From assembly GCF_008923245.1 (NCBI RefSeq), contig NZ_WBOS01000002.1, positions 310,001 through 374,000 on the forward strand: DNA of 64,000 nucleotides, read 5' to 3'. Below are positions 26,327-37,451 of the stretch, in pieces. Position numbers and translations under genes: made by a program. How positions within the stretch are numbered: position 1 is the stretch's first letter; every line of letters begins with the position of its first letter. This DNA is from Cytobacillus depressus. GTDB lineage: Bacteria; Bacillota; Bacilli; Bacillales; Cytobacillaceae. The notes beneath the pieces were generated by a model that was not told the origin of the DNA, did no database searches, and saw nothing but the letters and a program-made list of their open reading frames with translations.

Positions 26327-26356
26327 TAAGCCTCTTTTTGAGGCTTATTCAAATTT
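26325..26356 (+). terminator. Terminator overlapping the yknV stop
   Basis: AATAAGCCT / AGGCTTATT stem followed by CAAATTTTC; the T run is short. Confidence 0.65.
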
Positions 26357-26474
26357 TCTACATTATTGTCTTGACCACTAACAGGCTGCGATAATACAAT
26401 ATGAAGATTAAATCAAACGTTGTGTTACAATAAAAGCTAAAGTAATTATTGTAAAAAGCCTGGAGGAATGATTT

Positions 26475-27134
26475 GTGAAAAAGGAATTTGCTGTGATTGG
26501 ACTAGGACGATTCGGTGGAAGCATCTGTCGAGCGCTTGCTGAAGAAGGTATGGAAGTCATGGCAATTGATGTCGATGAGGATCGTGTAAACCAATTTTCA
26601 ATGATTGCATCACATGCAGTAGTAGGGGATACAACGGATGAGTCAGTCATAAAAAGTCTAGGTCTTCGAAATTTTGATCATGTAATCGTTGCAATTGGAG
26701 ATAATATACAGGCGAGTATTTTAACAACAATCATATTAAAAGAATTTGGTGTAAAGAAAATAACTGTAAAAGCACAAAATGATTATCACGAAAAGGTATT
26801 AAGAAAAATTGGTGCAGACCATGTCGTTCATCCTGAGCGGGATATGGGGAGACGAATTGCTCATAATATCGTTTCTAATAACGTGCTTGATTATCTTGAG
26901 CTTTCTGATGAACACAGTATTGTGGAAATTGTTGCTAATGATAAATTAAGCGGCCACACTTTAATTGATCTTGATATTCGAGCTAAATATGGAATTAATA
27001 TTGTTGCGATTAAAAGAAAGAATGATATTATTGTTTCCCCGATCGCGGGTGAAGTCATTCAGCTGAACGATATTTTAATCGTTATTGGGGCAGATGTCGA
27101 TATTAACCGATTTGAGAAGAAGGTAATGAGCTAA
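26475..27134 (+). CDS. ktrC: K+ uptake gating subunit KtrC (RCK protein)
   Basis: 219 residues from GTG 26475 behind GGAGG. The N-terminal RCK domain has the nucleotide-binding GLGRFGGSICRAL and the acidic end of strand 2 (AIDVDED); a C-terminal RCK_C domain spans about 140-219. KtrC forms a ring that gates the membrane subunit KtrD in response to ATP/ADP, and the RCK_C domain of Bacillus Ktr proteins binds c-di-AMP. No ktrD is in the window, as in B. subtilis. It lies next to rnjA; the adenine deaminase gene found between them in B. subtilis is missing. Confidence 0.92.
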   Translation: MKKEFAVIGLGRFGGSICRALAEEGMEVMAIDVDEDRVNQFSMIASHAVVGDTTDESVIKSLGLRNFDHVIVAIGDNIQASILTTIILKEFGVKKITVKAQNDYHEKVLRKIGADHVVHPERDMGRRIAHNIVSNNVLDYLELSDEHSIVEIVANDKLSGHTLIDLDIRAKYGINIVAIKRKNDIIVSPIAGEVIQLNDILIVIGADVDINRFEKKVMS

Positions 27135-27212
27135 GTAGAAACGCGACGTCCTGTCGCATTGTCGACACTAGTACGTCCTGTACGTCGGGGGTAAGCGCTG
27201 AAGCTAGACAAT
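27135..27212. repeat. Dispersed intergenic repeat, family B, copy 2
   Basis: It contains an imperfect hairpin GCGACGTCCTGTCGC and, at 27156-27185, a core starting GCATTGTCGACACTAGTACG shared with 53748-53777 and, inverted, with 39291-39320. It ends in AAGCTAGACA, the complement of the TGTCTAGCT edge seen elsewhere. Confidence 0.75.
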
Positions 27213-27230
27213 AATAGAAAAGAGGAAGCA

Positions 27231-27266
27231 AAAAAAGCTGTAATTCGGATGAATTACAGCTTTTTC
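27231..27266. terminator. Bidirectional terminator between ktrC and rnjA
   Basis: A 16-base arm AAAAAAGCTGTAATTC pairs with GAATTACAGCTTTTTC over a four-base loop; A-rich on one side and T-rich on the other. Confidence 0.85.
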
Positions 27267-27269
27267 TTC

Positions 27270-28937
27270 TTAAACTTCCATGATAATTGGTAATATCATT
27301 GGTCGGCGTTTTGTTTTTTCGTAAAGGAATGGCGCCAAAGTATCTGTTATTTCATTTTTGATTTCTGACCATTGGGTCGTCTTTCGCTCCATAACTTTGC
27401 TCAAATGTTTCGTAATAAGAGCTTGGGCATCATTAATTAAATCTCCGGATTCTCTCATATAAACAAAGCCGCGCGAAATTAAGTCAGGTCCTGCAGCGAT
27501 TTTGAAATCCTTCATATTAATGCTAACGACAACGACGACTAAACCTTCCTCAGAAAGAATTCGGCGATCCCTTAAGACGATATTGCCAATATCTCCGATG
27601 CCATTACCATCAATATATACAGAGCCAGAAGGGATTTTGCCTGCGACTTGGGCAGAATCTTCACTTAATGCTAATACCTCACCATTATCCATAATAAAGC
27701 AGTTTTCCTCATGGACTCCACAATCAACAGCAAGCTTAGCATGCATTTTTTGCATTCTATATTCTCCGTGAATTGGCATGAAGAATTTTGGCTTCATGAG
27801 TCTAAGCATTAGCTTTTGTTCTTGCTGTCCACCATGACCTGAAGTATGAATATCGCTTAATTTACCATAAATGACATCCGCACCCGCACGAGCAAGCATA
27901 TCAATCGTTCTGCTCACACTAATTGTATTACCTGGAATTGGTGATGATGAGAAAACGACTGTATCACCTGGGTTAATTTGAATTTGACGATGTGTTCCAT
28001 TAGCAATTCGAGAAAGGGCTGCCATCGGCTCACCTTGACTTCCAGTACAAAGAATTGTTACTTGGTTAGCTGGCAGGCGATTAATTTGCTGTGCATCGAT
28101 AAAAGTATCCTTTGGAGCCTGAATATAGCCAAGATCTTGTCCGATATTAATGGCTGCTTCCATACTGCGTCCAAAGACAGCAATCTTTCTGCCGTTCAAA
28201 ACGGCTGCTTCAGTTACTTGTTGTAATCGATGAATATTAGATGCAAAAGTCGCAAAAATAACACGGCCTTCTACTTTACGAAAAATGTCATTGATACTCT
28301 CGCCAACACGACGTTCTGACATTGTAAACTCGGGAATTTCGCTATTTGTGCTATCTGATAATAAGCAAAGAACTCCTTCTTTCCCGATTTCTGCCATTTT
28401 CGTTAAGTTAGCCGGTTCGCCAACAGGAGTAAAGTCAAATTTAAAGTCTCCTGTATGAACGATTTGGCCTGGCGGAGTTTTAACGACAATCCCGTATGAA
28501 TCAGGAATACTATGGGTTGTCCGAAAAAATGTCACAGATGTTTTTCTGAATTTAATAATATCGTCTTCTTTAATTTCGTGCATTTTCGTTTGTCTTAGCA
28601 GACCATGCTCTTCTAATTTATTTCGCAGTAATCCAAGCGCCAGTTTTCCACCGTAAATTGGGATATTTACTTCTCTTAAAAGATAAGGAATTCCGCCGAT
28701 ATGGTCTTCGTGTCCGTGCGTTATGAATAGCCCTTTGATTTTGTCCTCATTTCTTACTAAGTAAGAATAGTCAGGAATAACATAATCAATTCCGAGCAGC
28801 TCGTCTTCAGGGAATTTGATACCCGCATCAATTAAAATAATTTCATCCTGAAATTGAACCGCATACGTATTTTTTCCGATTTCGCCAAGTCCACCTAGAG
28901 CGAAAACGGCTGTCTGGTCATTTTTAACAAATTTCAT
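27270..28937 (-). CDS. rnjA: Ribonuclease J1
   Basis: 555 residues. The metallo-beta-lactamase/beta-CASP core carries the zinc motif HGHEDH at residues 74-79 and further ligands in VHTGDFKFD; later motifs include [16 protein letters not shown] and PIHGEYRM. RNase J1 is a 5'-to-3' exonuclease and endonuclease central to mRNA decay and 16S maturation in Bacilli. The start lies three bases after the rpoY stop, with GGAGATAGGA inside rpoY as ribosome site, so the two are translationally coupled. Confidence 0.96.
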   Translation of the reverse strand: MKFVKNDQTAVFALGGLGEIGKNTYAVQFQDEIILIDAGIKFPEDELLGIDYVIPDYSYLVRNEDKIKGLFITHGHEDHIGGIPYLLREVNIPIYGGKLALGLLRNKLEEHGLLRQTKMHEIKEDDIIKFRKTSVTFFRTTHSIPDSYGIVVKTPPGQIVHTGDFKFDFTPVGEPANLTKMAEIGKEGVLCLLSDSTNSEIPEFTMSERRVGESINDIFRKVEGRVIFATFASNIHRLQQVTEAAVLNGRKIAVFGRSMEAAINIGQDLGYIQAPKDTFIDAQQINRLPANQVTILCTGSQGEPMAALSRIANGTHRQIQINPGDTVVFSSSPIPGNTISVSRTIDMLARAGADVIYGKLSDIHTSGHGGQQEQKLMLRLMKPKFFMPIHGEYRMQKMHAKLAVDCGVHEENCFIMDNGEVLALSEDSAQVAGKIPSGSVYIDGNGIGDIGNIVLRDRRILSEEGLVVVVVSINMKDFKIAAGPDLISRGFVYMRESGDLINDAQALITKHLSKVMERKTTQWSEIKNEITDTLAPFLYEKTKRRPMILPIIMEV

Positions 28938-28940
28938 AAT

Positions 28941-29153
28941 TTATCCTATCTCCAATACATTAAAGTCTTCATGTTGTTTTTCGAATTCTAAAAATGCTCC
29001 TCTTACTCCCGTGATATACTCGATATTATATGGTTTGTCCGCTAATTTCAGCCGTATATCTCTTTCAGATTCTCCTTCAACATAAATCGTTTGTGTTTTT
29101 TCACGCACAGGTACTTCCTTATTTGATGCTTGATAAAAAACTTTAAAAATCAT
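28941..29153 (-). CDS. rpoY: RNA polymerase epsilon subunit
   Basis: 70 residues from ATG 29153, preceded by GAAGGAGAG; the frame continues upstream but those starts lack a site. The sequence starts MIFKVFYQ, with [21 protein letters not shown] and a C-terminal FNVLEIG, matching B. subtilis YkzG (RpoY/epsilon), a small accessory subunit bound to RNA polymerase. It is first in an operon with rnjA. Upstream (29276-29384) are a hairpin and a small ORF on the same strand that may belong to its leader. Confidence 0.9.
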   Translation of the reverse strand: MIFKVFYQASNKEVPVREKTQTIYVEGESERDIRLKLADKPYNIEYITGVRGAFLEFEKQHEDFNVLEIG

Positions 29154-29275
29154 AAAAAATCTCTCCTTCTTCCGAATAACTTTTTCTATTATATATAAAA
29201 TTAACATGATTTTCATGTTTTTTCTTATTTTGTACAATTTTACTGTATGTAGGATTCCTTGTTTTAATAAGGAAG

Positions 29276-29301
29276 GAGCCCTTCGTTAAAATGAAGGGCT
29301 C
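29276..29301 (-). terminator. Hairpin between small ORF and rpoY
   Basis: Perfect 9-bp stem GAGCCCTTC / GAAGGGCTC with an eight-base loop. On the minus strand it is followed by CTTCCTTATT, a weak U tract, so it may terminate inefficiently, attenuate or protect RNA. Confidence 0.55.
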
Positions 29302-29312
29302 AAAAGGTAATT

Positions 29313-29384
29313 TTAAGCAATAGTTTTTTTGCGAAGCATATCTCTCCACTGTTTTAAGAGCTTTTTTTTAAGCTTCTTTAACAT
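29313..29384 (-). CDS. Very small cationic peptide ORF
   Basis: A 23-codon ORF with ATG at 29384, preceded ten bases upstream by AAGGAG and followed by a strong hairpin (29276-29301). The peptide begins MLKKLKKKLLKQW and contains ten Lys/Arg against one Asp, with Leu spaced so that a helix would be amphipathic. It could be a leader peptide of the rpoY-rnjA operon, an independent small membrane-active peptide, or chance. I know no named family for it. Confidence 0.45.
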   Translation of the reverse strand: MLKKLKKKLLKQWRDMLRKKTIA

Positions 29385-29548
29385 TGTGGATCAACTCCTT
29401 ACTTACTATTTTAAACAATCCTTGTCCAAAGTAAAGTAGTCAATGGTGGATAATAACGATTTGTTGTTTTTATTTTTATTATATGACAAAATTAATTTAT
29501 ATATCATGGGTAATTTTGGATTAATTTTAGAAAGGAATGTACGATTAA

Positions 29549-30319
29549 TTGGGAAAAATTGTGTTTTTTGATATAGATGGAACCTTATTGGATAGTGATA
29601 AACAACTGCCGCAAACGACAAAAAAAGCATTACAACAATTAAAAGAAAACGGGGTATTTGTGGCCATTGCCACCGGTCGTGCTCCTTTTATGTTCGATAA
29701 ATTACGTCAAGAGCTTGATATTGACTCTTTTATTAGCTTTAATGGGCAATATGTTGTTTTTGAAAATGAAGTCATTTATAAAAATAGTTTACCCGCAGCA
29801 GAAATTGACCGTTTAGTAGAATATGCAAACAAGAAGGAACATGCCTTAGTTTTTTTAAATGAAAAAGAGATGAAGTCCTCCGCTCTCGAAAATAAATTTA
29901 TTGAAGAAAGTATTGGAAGCTTAAAATTCCCATACCCGGATAAAGATATTCATTTTTATAAAGAACAAGAAATATATCAAGCTCTCGTATTTGCGGAGGA
30001 ACATGAAGATAAGGAATATGAAAGGAATTTTCCTAATTTCCGATTTATACGCTGGCACCAATTTTCAACAGATGTATTGCCTGCTGGAGGCTCTAAAGCT
30101 GAGGGGATCAAAATGATGATTGACCGTCTTGGCTTTGAAATGAAAGATGTGTATGCTTTTGGTGACGGATTGAACGATATTGAAATGCTCAAAACCGTTG
30201 GAACCGGAATTGCTATGGGCAATGCCTTGGATGAAGTGAAGTTAGCTGCTGATAACACAACGACTTCGGTAGAAAGCAACGGAATATGGAATGGTTTAAA
30301 AAGTTTAGCTTTAATTTAA
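29549..30319 (+). CDS. ykrA: HAD-family Cof-type sugar phosphatase (YkrA-like)
   Basis: 256 residues from TTG 29549; AGAAAGGAATG lies about 12 bases upstream. HAD motifs are all present: FFDIDGTLLD near residue 6 (nucleophile and acid Asp), ATGRAP (motif II), Lys in GGSKAEGIK (motif III) and FGDGLNDIEMLK (motif IV). The type IIB cap places it in the Cof family of broad phosphatases. B. subtilis has ykrA beside defB in the same way. The substrate is unknown; the gene and def converge on a shared terminator. Confidence 0.9.
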   Translation: MGKIVFFDIDGTLLDSDKQLPQTTKKALQQLKENGVFVAIATGRAPFMFDKLRQELDIDSFISFNGQYVVFENEVIYKNSLPAAEIDRLVEYANKKEHALVFLNEKEMKSSALENKFIEESIGSLKFPYPDKDIHFYKEQEIYQALVFAEEHEDKEYERNFPNFRFIRWHQFSTDVLPAGGSKAEGIKMMIDRLGFEMKDVYAFGDGLNDIEMLKTVGTGIAMGNALDEVKLAADNTTTSVESNGIWNGLKSLALI

Positions 30320-30321
30320 TG

Positions 30322-30353
30322 AAAAAGACTGAACACGGTTGTTCAGTCTTTTT
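30322..30353. terminator. Bidirectional terminator between ykrA and def
   Basis: AAAAAGACTGAAC / GTTCAGTCTTTTT with a six-base loop. Confidence 0.9.
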
Positions 30354-30363
30354 ATGTAAATTA

Positions 30364-30918
30364 TTATTTTTCAATCGGCATCGCATTGTCCGTGATTTCA
30401 AAAGGGTTATCTTTATTTATATGGTCATAGAACATAATGCCATTTAAATGGTCAATTTCGTGCTGGAAGACAATGGCTAGCATCCCTTTTAGTCTTAACT
30501 TAACTTTCTCACCTTCTAAAGATACACCTTCTACAGTTATCCTAGCGTATCTTGGGACGTAACCTAAAATTGGTTCATCAACTGATAGGCAGCCTTCCCC
30601 TGATGTTAAATAAGTTCGTTCAACAGAGTGGCTTTTTATTTTTGGATTAAATAAAGCGTAATTGTGAAGAACGCCTTTTTCGTCCTTAAAATAGACTGCA
30701 ATCATTCTTTTTGAAATATTAATTTGTGGGGCAGCTAAACCGATGCCCGCGCGGAGCCCGTATTTGTTAGCAATATCCGGATTTTGGCTGTTTTTCACAA
30801 ATTCTAATAGGCTTTTTAATACTTCTTTATCTTCTTCAGATGGTGGAAGAGACACCTCTTCTGCAACCAATCTTAAAGTTGGGTGTCCATCTCGTATAAT
30901 GTCCTTCATTGTTAACAT
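30364..30918 (-). CDS. def: Peptide deformylase (DefB/YkrB type)
   Basis: 184 residues from ATG 30918, seven bases after AGGAGT, giving the same N-terminus and length as B. subtilis YkrB. The three deformylase motifs are complete: [17 protein letters not shown] (metal Cys) and HEIDHLNG (two metal His and the catalytic Glu). It removes the formyl group from nascent proteins. The insertion between the first motifs ([11 protein letters not shown]) is typical of the Gram-positive type II enzyme. Confidence 0.95.
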   Translation of the reverse strand: MLTMKDIIRDGHPTLRLVAEEVSLPPSEEDKEVLKSLLEFVKNSQNPDIANKYGLRAGIGLAAPQINISKRMIAVYFKDEKGVLHNYALFNPKIKSHSVERTYLTSGEGCLSVDEPILGYVPRYARITVEGVSLEGEKVKLRLKGMLAIVFQHEIDHLNGIMFYDHINKDNPFEITDNAMPIEK

Positions 30919-31025
30919 GTGTTTCACTCCTGTGGCAAGTATTGCAATATTCTCATTCGAGAACGGTACAAGGCGCTTCTTCTTTTCTATAGTCTATCAA
31001 AGTAGAGATGAAATGTTAAATAAAA

Positions 31026-31050
31026 GAGAAGGTGCATTTTGCACCTTCTC
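31026..31050 (-). terminator. Terminator after yjcZ-like gene
   Basis: GAGAAGGTGCA / TGCACCTTCTC with a three-base loop, followed on the minus strand by TTTTA. Confidence 0.8.
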
Positions 31051-31058
31051 GAAAAGTG

Positions 31059-31187
31059 TTAAATAAAGCAAGAACATCCTATAATGATGAGAAGAATGAA
31101 CAATACAACGATTAGCGCGAAGCCCCCAAAGCCAAAGCCTACGCCACAGCCACAGCCTCCAAAACCGTATCCGCCATATCCGAACAT
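31059..31187 (-). CDS. YjcZ-type small glycine-rich membrane protein
   Basis: A 42-residue ORF from ATG 31187 behind GGAGGT. It has a Gly/Tyr/Phe-rich head (MFGYGGYGFGG, then CGCG and GFGFGG) and one transmembrane helix (FALIVVLFILLIII) ending GCSCFI. This is the plan of the YjcZ family of small Bacillus proteins often annotated as sporulation-linked. The four Cys residues, two in the head and two at the tail, are unusual for the versions I remember. Too short for most gene finders but well supported by ribosome site and terminator. Confidence 0.8.
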   Translation of the reverse strand: MFGYGGYGFGGCGCGVGFGFGGFALIVVLFILLIIIGCSCFI

Positions 31188-31412
31188 GAAGGATAACCTC
31201 CCTAAAGTAAGATTTTCGTCACCTATAATATTTTTCTTATCGGACGATTAATACAGCCTATGTAGGAAGGTTTTTATTTGTGTAGGCCGCTGCCTAAAGA
31301 CATAAATGAAAAATAAAAAGAATAGATTACTTAATAGACAAGCTTCTAGCGTATTGTAAAAAGACTTGGCAAAAGCTATAGTTAAATTGTTCTAATTAAG
31401 GAGGTCTCTCGC

Positions 31413-32081
31413 GTGTCGATGTCTAATAAAAGCAGTCTATTGCTAGTTTGTATGATTGTCGTTTTTATTTTATCCGGATGTTTAAACGAACAAAATCCTA
31501 TAGAAAAAGTGTATGAAGTATTGGAAAAGGTTGTAGAATCGGAACAAGCATTTGAAGAACAGCAAGAACCGCTTATCGAGTTAGAAAAAAAGGAAAAGAA
31601 GATTTATGATCAAATTATTTCACTTGGAATGAAAGAGTTCCCTGAAGTTTCAAAGCTTTCCGACGAAGCAACTGTAATTGTTGACGATAGAAAAAAACAT
31701 ATATTGAAGGAACATGAAAGCATCAAAGCTTCAGAAAAAGAATTTCGAGCATTAACGGAAATAATTGACGAAATTGATGAGCCAGAACAGAAAGAAAAAT
31801 CGCAAAAACTATTTGATATTATGATAGAAAGATATGCGATTTATGATGATTTATTTCAACATTACTCGAAAGCACTTGAACTGGATAAACAACTATATTC
31901 CATGTTTAAAAACAAAGACATCAATTTAATGGACATAGATGAGCAAATTACAAAAATCAATGAAGTATATGGAAAAATAATAGAAGCAAATGAAAGATTT
32001 AATGAAAAAACGAAGGAATATAATGATACAAAATTATCCTTCTATAAAGAATCAGGTTTAAATGTAAAATGGAAGGAATAA
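31413..32081 (+). CDS. ykyA: YkyA-family lipoprotein
   Basis: 222 residues from GTG 31413, seven bases after AAGGAGGT. The signal peptide ends in a lipobox LSGC at about residue 23. The mature part is long, charged and helical, rich in Glu and Lys (for example ELEKKEKKIYDQI), and likely forms coiled coils on the outer face of the membrane. It matches YkyA, found just upstream of pdhA in B. subtilis. Its role is unknown; a link with cell-wall function has been suggested by its extracellular location only. Confidence 0.85.
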   Translation: MSMSNKSSLLLVCMIVVFILSGCLNEQNPIEKVYEVLEKVVESEQAFEEQQEPLIELEKKEKKIYDQIISLGMKEFPEVSKLSDEATVIVDDRKKHILKEHESIKASEKEFRALTEIIDEIDEPEQKEKSQKLFDIMIERYAIYDDLFQHYSKALELDKQLYSMFKNKDINLMDIDEQITKINEVYGKIIEANERFNEKTKEYNDTKLSFYKESGLNVKWKE

Positions 32082-32087
32082 ATGACT

Positions 32088-32122
32088 AGGGTAGCATTCA
32101 AGGAATGCTACCCTAAAGTTTT
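32088..32122 (+). terminator. Terminator after ykyA
   Basis: GGGTAGCATTC / GAATGCTACCC over a three-base loop, followed by TAAAGTTTTTTT. Confidence 0.9.
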
Positions 32123-32294
32123 TTTGCGAAAAATGTTTTTAGTATAATATTTTTAAATTATCTGATATGTGTTATAACACACTTGTGATTTTCACGCTTT
32201 TTATAGAACAGGATTTTATAAGAATATAATACAGATTAAAATAAAAAAGAATATAAAAAACGTGAAAACGCTGTAAAAACAAGTTGAAAGTTCA

Positions 32295-32323
32295 TTGACA
32301 CAAGGAAACTCATGTTTTAAACT
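32295..32323 (+). promoter_or_regulatory. Sigma-A promoter of the pdh operon (candidate)
   Basis: TTGACA (perfect -35), 17 bases, then TAAACT (four of six). Transcription would start near 32330, leaving a leader of about 170 bases before pdhA. That leader contains the inverted repeat GTTAA-N5-TTAAC (32394-32408) but no riboswitch that I recognise. It is the main content of the gene-free stretch 32123-32502. Confidence 0.6.
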
Positions 32324-32469
32324 TAAATCATAATCAAAAGTGTGTATCAATTATGTTGCAAATTTTACTGATACAGAATAAGATAGATTATGGGTTAACA
32401 ATCTTAACAATGTTTTCTATTATTACTTTGTTTTGGGCAACCTAAATAATGTATGAATATTAATGATGA

Positions 32470-33624
<1,155 letters not shown>

Positions 33625-33627
33625 GCC

Positions 33628-34605
33628 ATGGCGCAAATGACTATGATTCAGGCAATTACTGATGCTTTACGCACAGAGTTGCAAAATGATCCGAATGTAT
33701 TAGTGTTCGGAGAAGATGTGGGCGTAAACGGCGGGGTATTCCGTGCAACTGAAGGCCTTCAAAAAGAATTCGGCGAAGAACGCGTATTTGATACGCCTTT
33801 AGCAGAATCTGGAATCGGCGGTCTTGCGGTTGGTCTTAGCTTACAAGGCTTCCGTCCAGTACCTGAAATTCAGTTTTTTGGATTCGTCTATGAAGTAATT
33901 GATTCAATTTCCGGTCAGCTGGCACGTATGCGTTATCGTTCTGGCGGAAGATATAATGCCCCTGTAACAATCCGTTCACCTTTTGGCGGCGGCGTACAAA
34001 CACCGGAAATGCATGCGGATAGTTTAGAAGGCTTAATGGCTCAACAGCCTGGAGTAAAGGTTGTTATTCCATCAACACCGTATGATGCTAAAGGACTGTT
34101 AATTTCAGCTATTCGTGATAATGACCCTGTTATTTTCCTTGAGCATATGAAATTATACCGTTCGTTCCGTCAAGAAGTGCCTGAGGAAGAGTACACAATT
34201 CCATTAGGAAAAGCAGAAGTGAAACGTGAAGGTAATGACTTGTCAATCATTAGTTATGGTGCAATGGTCCATGAAGCATTGAAGGCTGCCGAAGAGCTCG
34301 AAAAGGAAGGTTATTCTGCAGAAGTAATTGATTTACGTACTGTGTCACCACTTGATATTGAAACAATTATCGCCTCTGTAGAAAAGACAGGACGTGCGAT
34401 TGTTGTTCAAGAGGCTCAAAAACAAGCTGGTATTGCTGCTAATGTTGTAGCAGAAATTAATGACCGTGCTATTCTAAGTCTTGAGGCTCCTGTACTACGT
34501 GTTGCAGCTCCAGATACTGTTTATGCATTTCCACAAGCAGAAGCAGTTTGGCTGCCAAACTTTAAGGATATTATTGAAACGGGTAAAAAAGTTTTAACTT
34601 TCTAA
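33628..34605 (+). CDS. pdhB: Pyruvate dehydrogenase E1 beta subunit
   Basis: 325 residues behind AAAAGGAG. Typical E1 beta features are the N-terminal [16 protein letters not shown], the [16 protein letters not shown] segment with the catalytic Glu, and a C-terminal transketolase-type domain ([13 protein letters not shown]). It pairs with PdhA to form the E1 active site. A 116-base gap with a large hairpin separates it from pdhC, in contrast to the three-base gaps elsewhere in the operon. Confidence 0.97.
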   Translation: MAQMTMIQAITDALRTELQNDPNVLVFGEDVGVNGGVFRATEGLQKEFGEERVFDTPLAESGIGGLAVGLSLQGFRPVPEIQFFGFVYEVIDSISGQLARMRYRSGGRYNAPVTIRSPFGGGVQTPEMHADSLEGLMAQQPGVKVVIPSTPYDAKGLLISAIRDNDPVIFLEHMKLYRSFRQEVPEEEYTIPLGKAEVKREGNDLSIISYGAMVHEALKAAEELEKEGYSAEVIDLRTVSPLDIETIIASVEKTGRAIVVQEAQKQAGIAANVVAEINDRAILSLEAPVLRVAAPDTVYAFPQAEAVWLPNFKDIIETGKKVLTF

Positions 34606-34634
34606 GACCGAATAAATACTTTTACATGTGAAAG

Positions 34635-34697
34635 GTGAGTTTGAATTAGAAATCGGCCTATCGCCGATTTCTTCCATTCCAACTTCTAATCTCTCAC
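34635..34697 (+). other. Intra-operon hairpin between pdhB and pdhC
   Basis: Inner stem GAAATCGGC / GCCGATTTC (34649-34657 and 34663-34671) with a five-base loop; outer arms GTGAG and CTCAC, plus AATTAGAA / TTCTAAT segments, extend it. No U run follows, so it is probably not a terminator; a processing or RNA-stability element is more likely. Confidence 0.6.
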
Positions 34698-34721
34698 AAT
34701 TAGAATGGAGGATGATTCTAA

Positions 34722-36032
34722 ATGTCATTTCAATTTAAATTGCCTGACATTGGTGAAGGGATCCACGAAGGGGAAATCGTGAAGTGGTTCGTTAAAACAG
34801 GCGATAAAGTACAAGAAGATGATGTATTATGCGAAGTACAGAATGATAAAGCAGTTGTAGAAATTCCTTCACCTGTTGCGGGAACAGTCGAAGAGATTTT
34901 AGTAGGAGAAGGAACCGTGGCAACTGTAGGGCAAGTCCTGATTACATTTGATGCACCCGGCTATGAGGATTTAAAATTCAAAGGTGACGAACATGAGGAA
35001 GACAAGCCTGCAGAACAAGCTGCTGATAAACAGGCTGAAGCTGCTGTGAATCAAGCCGATAATCAAGCAGAAGTTAAACCGGATCGCCGTATTATAGCAA
35101 TGCCTTCCGTTCGTAAATATGCTCGTGAAAAAGGTGTTGACATTCGCCAAGTAGCTGGAAGCGGAAATAATGGGCGTGTCTTAAAAGCTGATATTGATGC
35201 TTTCTTAACTGGCGGAGTTCAGGCTCAGCAACCTGTGGCACAAGAACAGCCATTGGTACAAGAGCAAGAAGTGGCAGTACAAGAACAAGTTGCATCTGTG
35301 GAAGTTAAAAAGGTTGTCCTAGAAGGACAATATCCTGAAACACGTGAAAAAATGAGCGGCATTCGCAAAGCAATTGCAAAAGCAATGGTGAATTCGAAGC
35401 ATACAGCCCCTCATGTTACTTTAATGGATGAAATTGAAGTGACGAAGCTTGTGGCTCATCGTAAGAAGTTTAAAGAAGTAGCTGCGAATAAAGGAATTAA
35501 ACTAACATTCCTTCCATATGTGGTGAAAGCATTAACGAGTGCTTTACGTGAATATCCGGTGTTTAATACGTCGATTGATGATTCTACTTCAGAAATCATT
35601 CAAAAGCATTATTACAATATCGGAATTGCAGCCGATACCGAAAAGGGCCTTTTAGTACCTGTTGTAAAAGATGCTGATCGTAAATCTATCTTCGCCATTT
35701 CTGATGAAATTAGTGATCTAGCGACGAAAGCACGTGACGGTAAGTTAACTTCAGAGGAAATGAAAGGTGCTTCCTGCACAATTACTAATATCGGATCAGC
35801 AGGCGGACAATGGTTTACTCCTGTTATCAATCACCCAGAAGTTGCGATTTTAGGCATAGGCCGTATTTCAGAAAAGCCAATTGTTAAAGATGGCGAAATT
35901 GTTGCAGCCCCAGTATTAACTTTATCATTAAGCTTTGACCATCGTATTATCGATGGAGCAACAGCCCAAAATGCGCTAAATCATATTAAACGTTTATTAA
36001 ACGATCCAGAACTATTGTTAATGGAGGCATAA
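34722..36032 (+). CDS. pdhC: Dihydrolipoamide acetyltransferase (PDH E2)
   Basis: 436 residues behind ATGGAGGATG. Domains: one lipoyl domain (1-80) with the lipoylated Lys43 in [10 protein letters not shown], a linker rich in Ala, Gln and Glu, a subunit-binding domain (about 125-165; [14 protein letters not shown]), a second flexible Gln/Val/Glu-rich linker (about 168-205), and the catalytic acyltransferase domain with [10 protein letters not shown] near residue 405. It forms the core of the complex and transfers acetyl to CoA. Confidence 0.97.
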   Translation: MSFQFKLPDIGEGIHEGEIVKWFVKTGDKVQEDDVLCEVQNDKAVVEIPSPVAGTVEEILVGEGTVATVGQVLITFDAPGYEDLKFKGDEHEEDKPAEQAADKQAEAAVNQADNQAEVKPDRRIIAMPSVRKYAREKGVDIRQVAGSGNNGRVLKADIDAFLTGGVQAQQPVAQEQPLVQEQEVAVQEQVASVEVKKVVLEGQYPETREKMSGIRKAIAKAMVNSKHTAPHVTLMDEIEVTKLVAHRKKFKEVAANKGIKLTFLPYVVKALTSALREYPVFNTSIDDSTSEIIQKHYYNIGIAADTEKGLLVPVVKDADRKSIFAISDEISDLATKARDGKLTSEEMKGASCTITNIGSAGGQWFTPVINHPEVAILGIGRISEKPIVKDGEIVAAPVLTLSLSFDHRIIDGATAQNALNHIKRLLNDPELLLMEA

Positions 36033-36035
36033 AAA

Positions 36036-37445
36036 ATGGTAGTAGGAGATTTCCCAATCGAAACAGATACAATTGTCATTGGCTCAGGTCCTGGCGGGTA
36101 TGTTGCTGCTATTCGTGCAGCACAGCTTGGTCAAAAAGTGACTATCGTAGAGAAAGCAACTTTAGGCGGAGTTTGCTTAAATGTTGGGTGTATCCCATCA
36201 AAAGCATTGATTGCCGCAGGGCACCGTTATGAAACAGCTAAGCATTCTGATTCAATTGGGATTACAGCTGAGAATGTCAAAGTTGATTTTTCAAAAGTAC
36301 AGGAATTTAAAGCCGGCGTCGTGAAAAAACTTACTGGCGGAGTGGAAGGTCTTTTAAAAGGAAATAAAATTGATATTGTCCGTGGCGAAGCATATTTTGT
36401 TGATGCCAACACTTTACGTGTTATGGATGAAAACTCAGCGCAAACATATACTTTTAAAAATGCGATCATTGCAACAGGTTCACGTCCAATTGAGCTTCCA
36501 ACTTTTAAATATTCAAAGCGTGTTCTAGATTCTACAGGGGCACTTTCTCTTCAGGAAATTCCTGAAAAAATCGCTGTTATTGGCGGCGGGGTAATTGGAA
36601 TTGAACTTGGCGGTGCATATGCGAATTTCGGAACACAGGTAACAATCCTTGAAGGCGCAGATGATATCCTCCTAGGTTTTGAAAAGCAAATGACGGCACT
36701 TGTAAAACGTAATCTTAAGAAAAAAGGTGCCGAAATCATTACGAAAGCACTTGCAAAAGGTGTTGAAGAAACTGAAAATGGTGTCACTTTGAAGTATGAG
36801 GTTAAAGGTGAAGAGAAAACTCTTGAAGCTGATTATCTCTTTGTCATGGTAGGAAGACGTCCAAATACTGACGAATTAGGCTTAGAGCAAGTGGGCATTA
36901 AAATGAGTGACCGTGGCGTTATAGAAATTGATAAGCAATGCCGTACTAATATCAGTAATATTTATGCAATGGGTGACATTGTTCCTGGTCCTCAATTAGC
37001 TCATAAAGCCTCATATGAAGGGAAAATTGCCGCTGAGGCCATTTCAGGACATAGCTCAGAAATTGACTATTTAGGCATTCCTGCGGTTGTATTCTCAGAT
37101 CCTGAACTCGCTTCAGTAGGGTATACTGAACAGCAAGCGAAGGAAGAGGGCATTGAAGTAAATGCGGCTAAGTTCCCATTTGCAGCAAATGGCCGTGCGC
37201 TAGCATTGGATGCAACTGACGGGTTTGTTAAGCTTATTACTCGCAAAGAAGACGGTTTAGTTATTGGTGCTCAAATTGCTGGTGCGAGTGCATCAGATAT
37301 GATTGCTGAATTAGGCTTAGCTATCGAAGCAGGGATGACTGCCGAAGACTTAGCGATGACTATTCATGCGCACCCAACATTAGGGGAAATCACAATGGAA
37401 GCTGCAGAGGTTGCACTTGGCAGTCCAATCCATATTATTAAATAA
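36036..37445 (+). CDS. pdhD: Dihydrolipoamide dehydrogenase (PDH E3)
   Basis: 469 residues, three bases after pdhC. FAD motif [15 protein letters not shown] near residue 17, redox disulfide Cys47 and Cys52 in [12 protein letters not shown] motif [17 protein letters not shown] near 185, and the C-terminal dimer domain with the catalytic His-Glu pair in HAHPTLGE. It reoxidises the lipoyl groups, producing NADH. It ends the operon at the terminator 37452-37489. Confidence 0.97.
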   Translation: MVVGDFPIETDTIVIGSGPGGYVAAIRAAQLGQKVTIVEKATLGGVCLNVGCIPSKALIAAGHRYETAKHSDSIGITAENVKVDFSKVQEFKAGVVKKLTGGVEGLLKGNKIDIVRGEAYFVDANTLRVMDENSAQTYTFKNAIIATGSRPIELPTFKYSKRVLDSTGALSLQEIPEKIAVIGGGVIGIELGGAYANFGTQVTILEGADDILLGFEKQMTALVKRNLKKKGAEIITKALAKGVEETENGVTLKYEVKGEEKTLEADYLFVMVGRRPNTDELGLEQVGIKMSDRGVIEIDKQCRTNISNIYAMGDIVPGPQLAHKASYEGKIAAEAISGHSSEIDYLGIPAVVFSDPELASVGYTEQQAKEEGIEVNAAKFPFAANGRALALDATDGFVKLITRKEDGLVIGAQIAGASASDMIAELGLAIEAGMTAEDLAMTIHAHPTLGEITMEAAEVALGSPIHIIK

Positions 37446-37451
37446 ATGCCT

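Noticed and set aside
32394..32408. GTTAA-N5-TTAAC inverted repeat in the pdhA leader
   Set aside because: Too short and AT-rich to call an operator; it may be chance.
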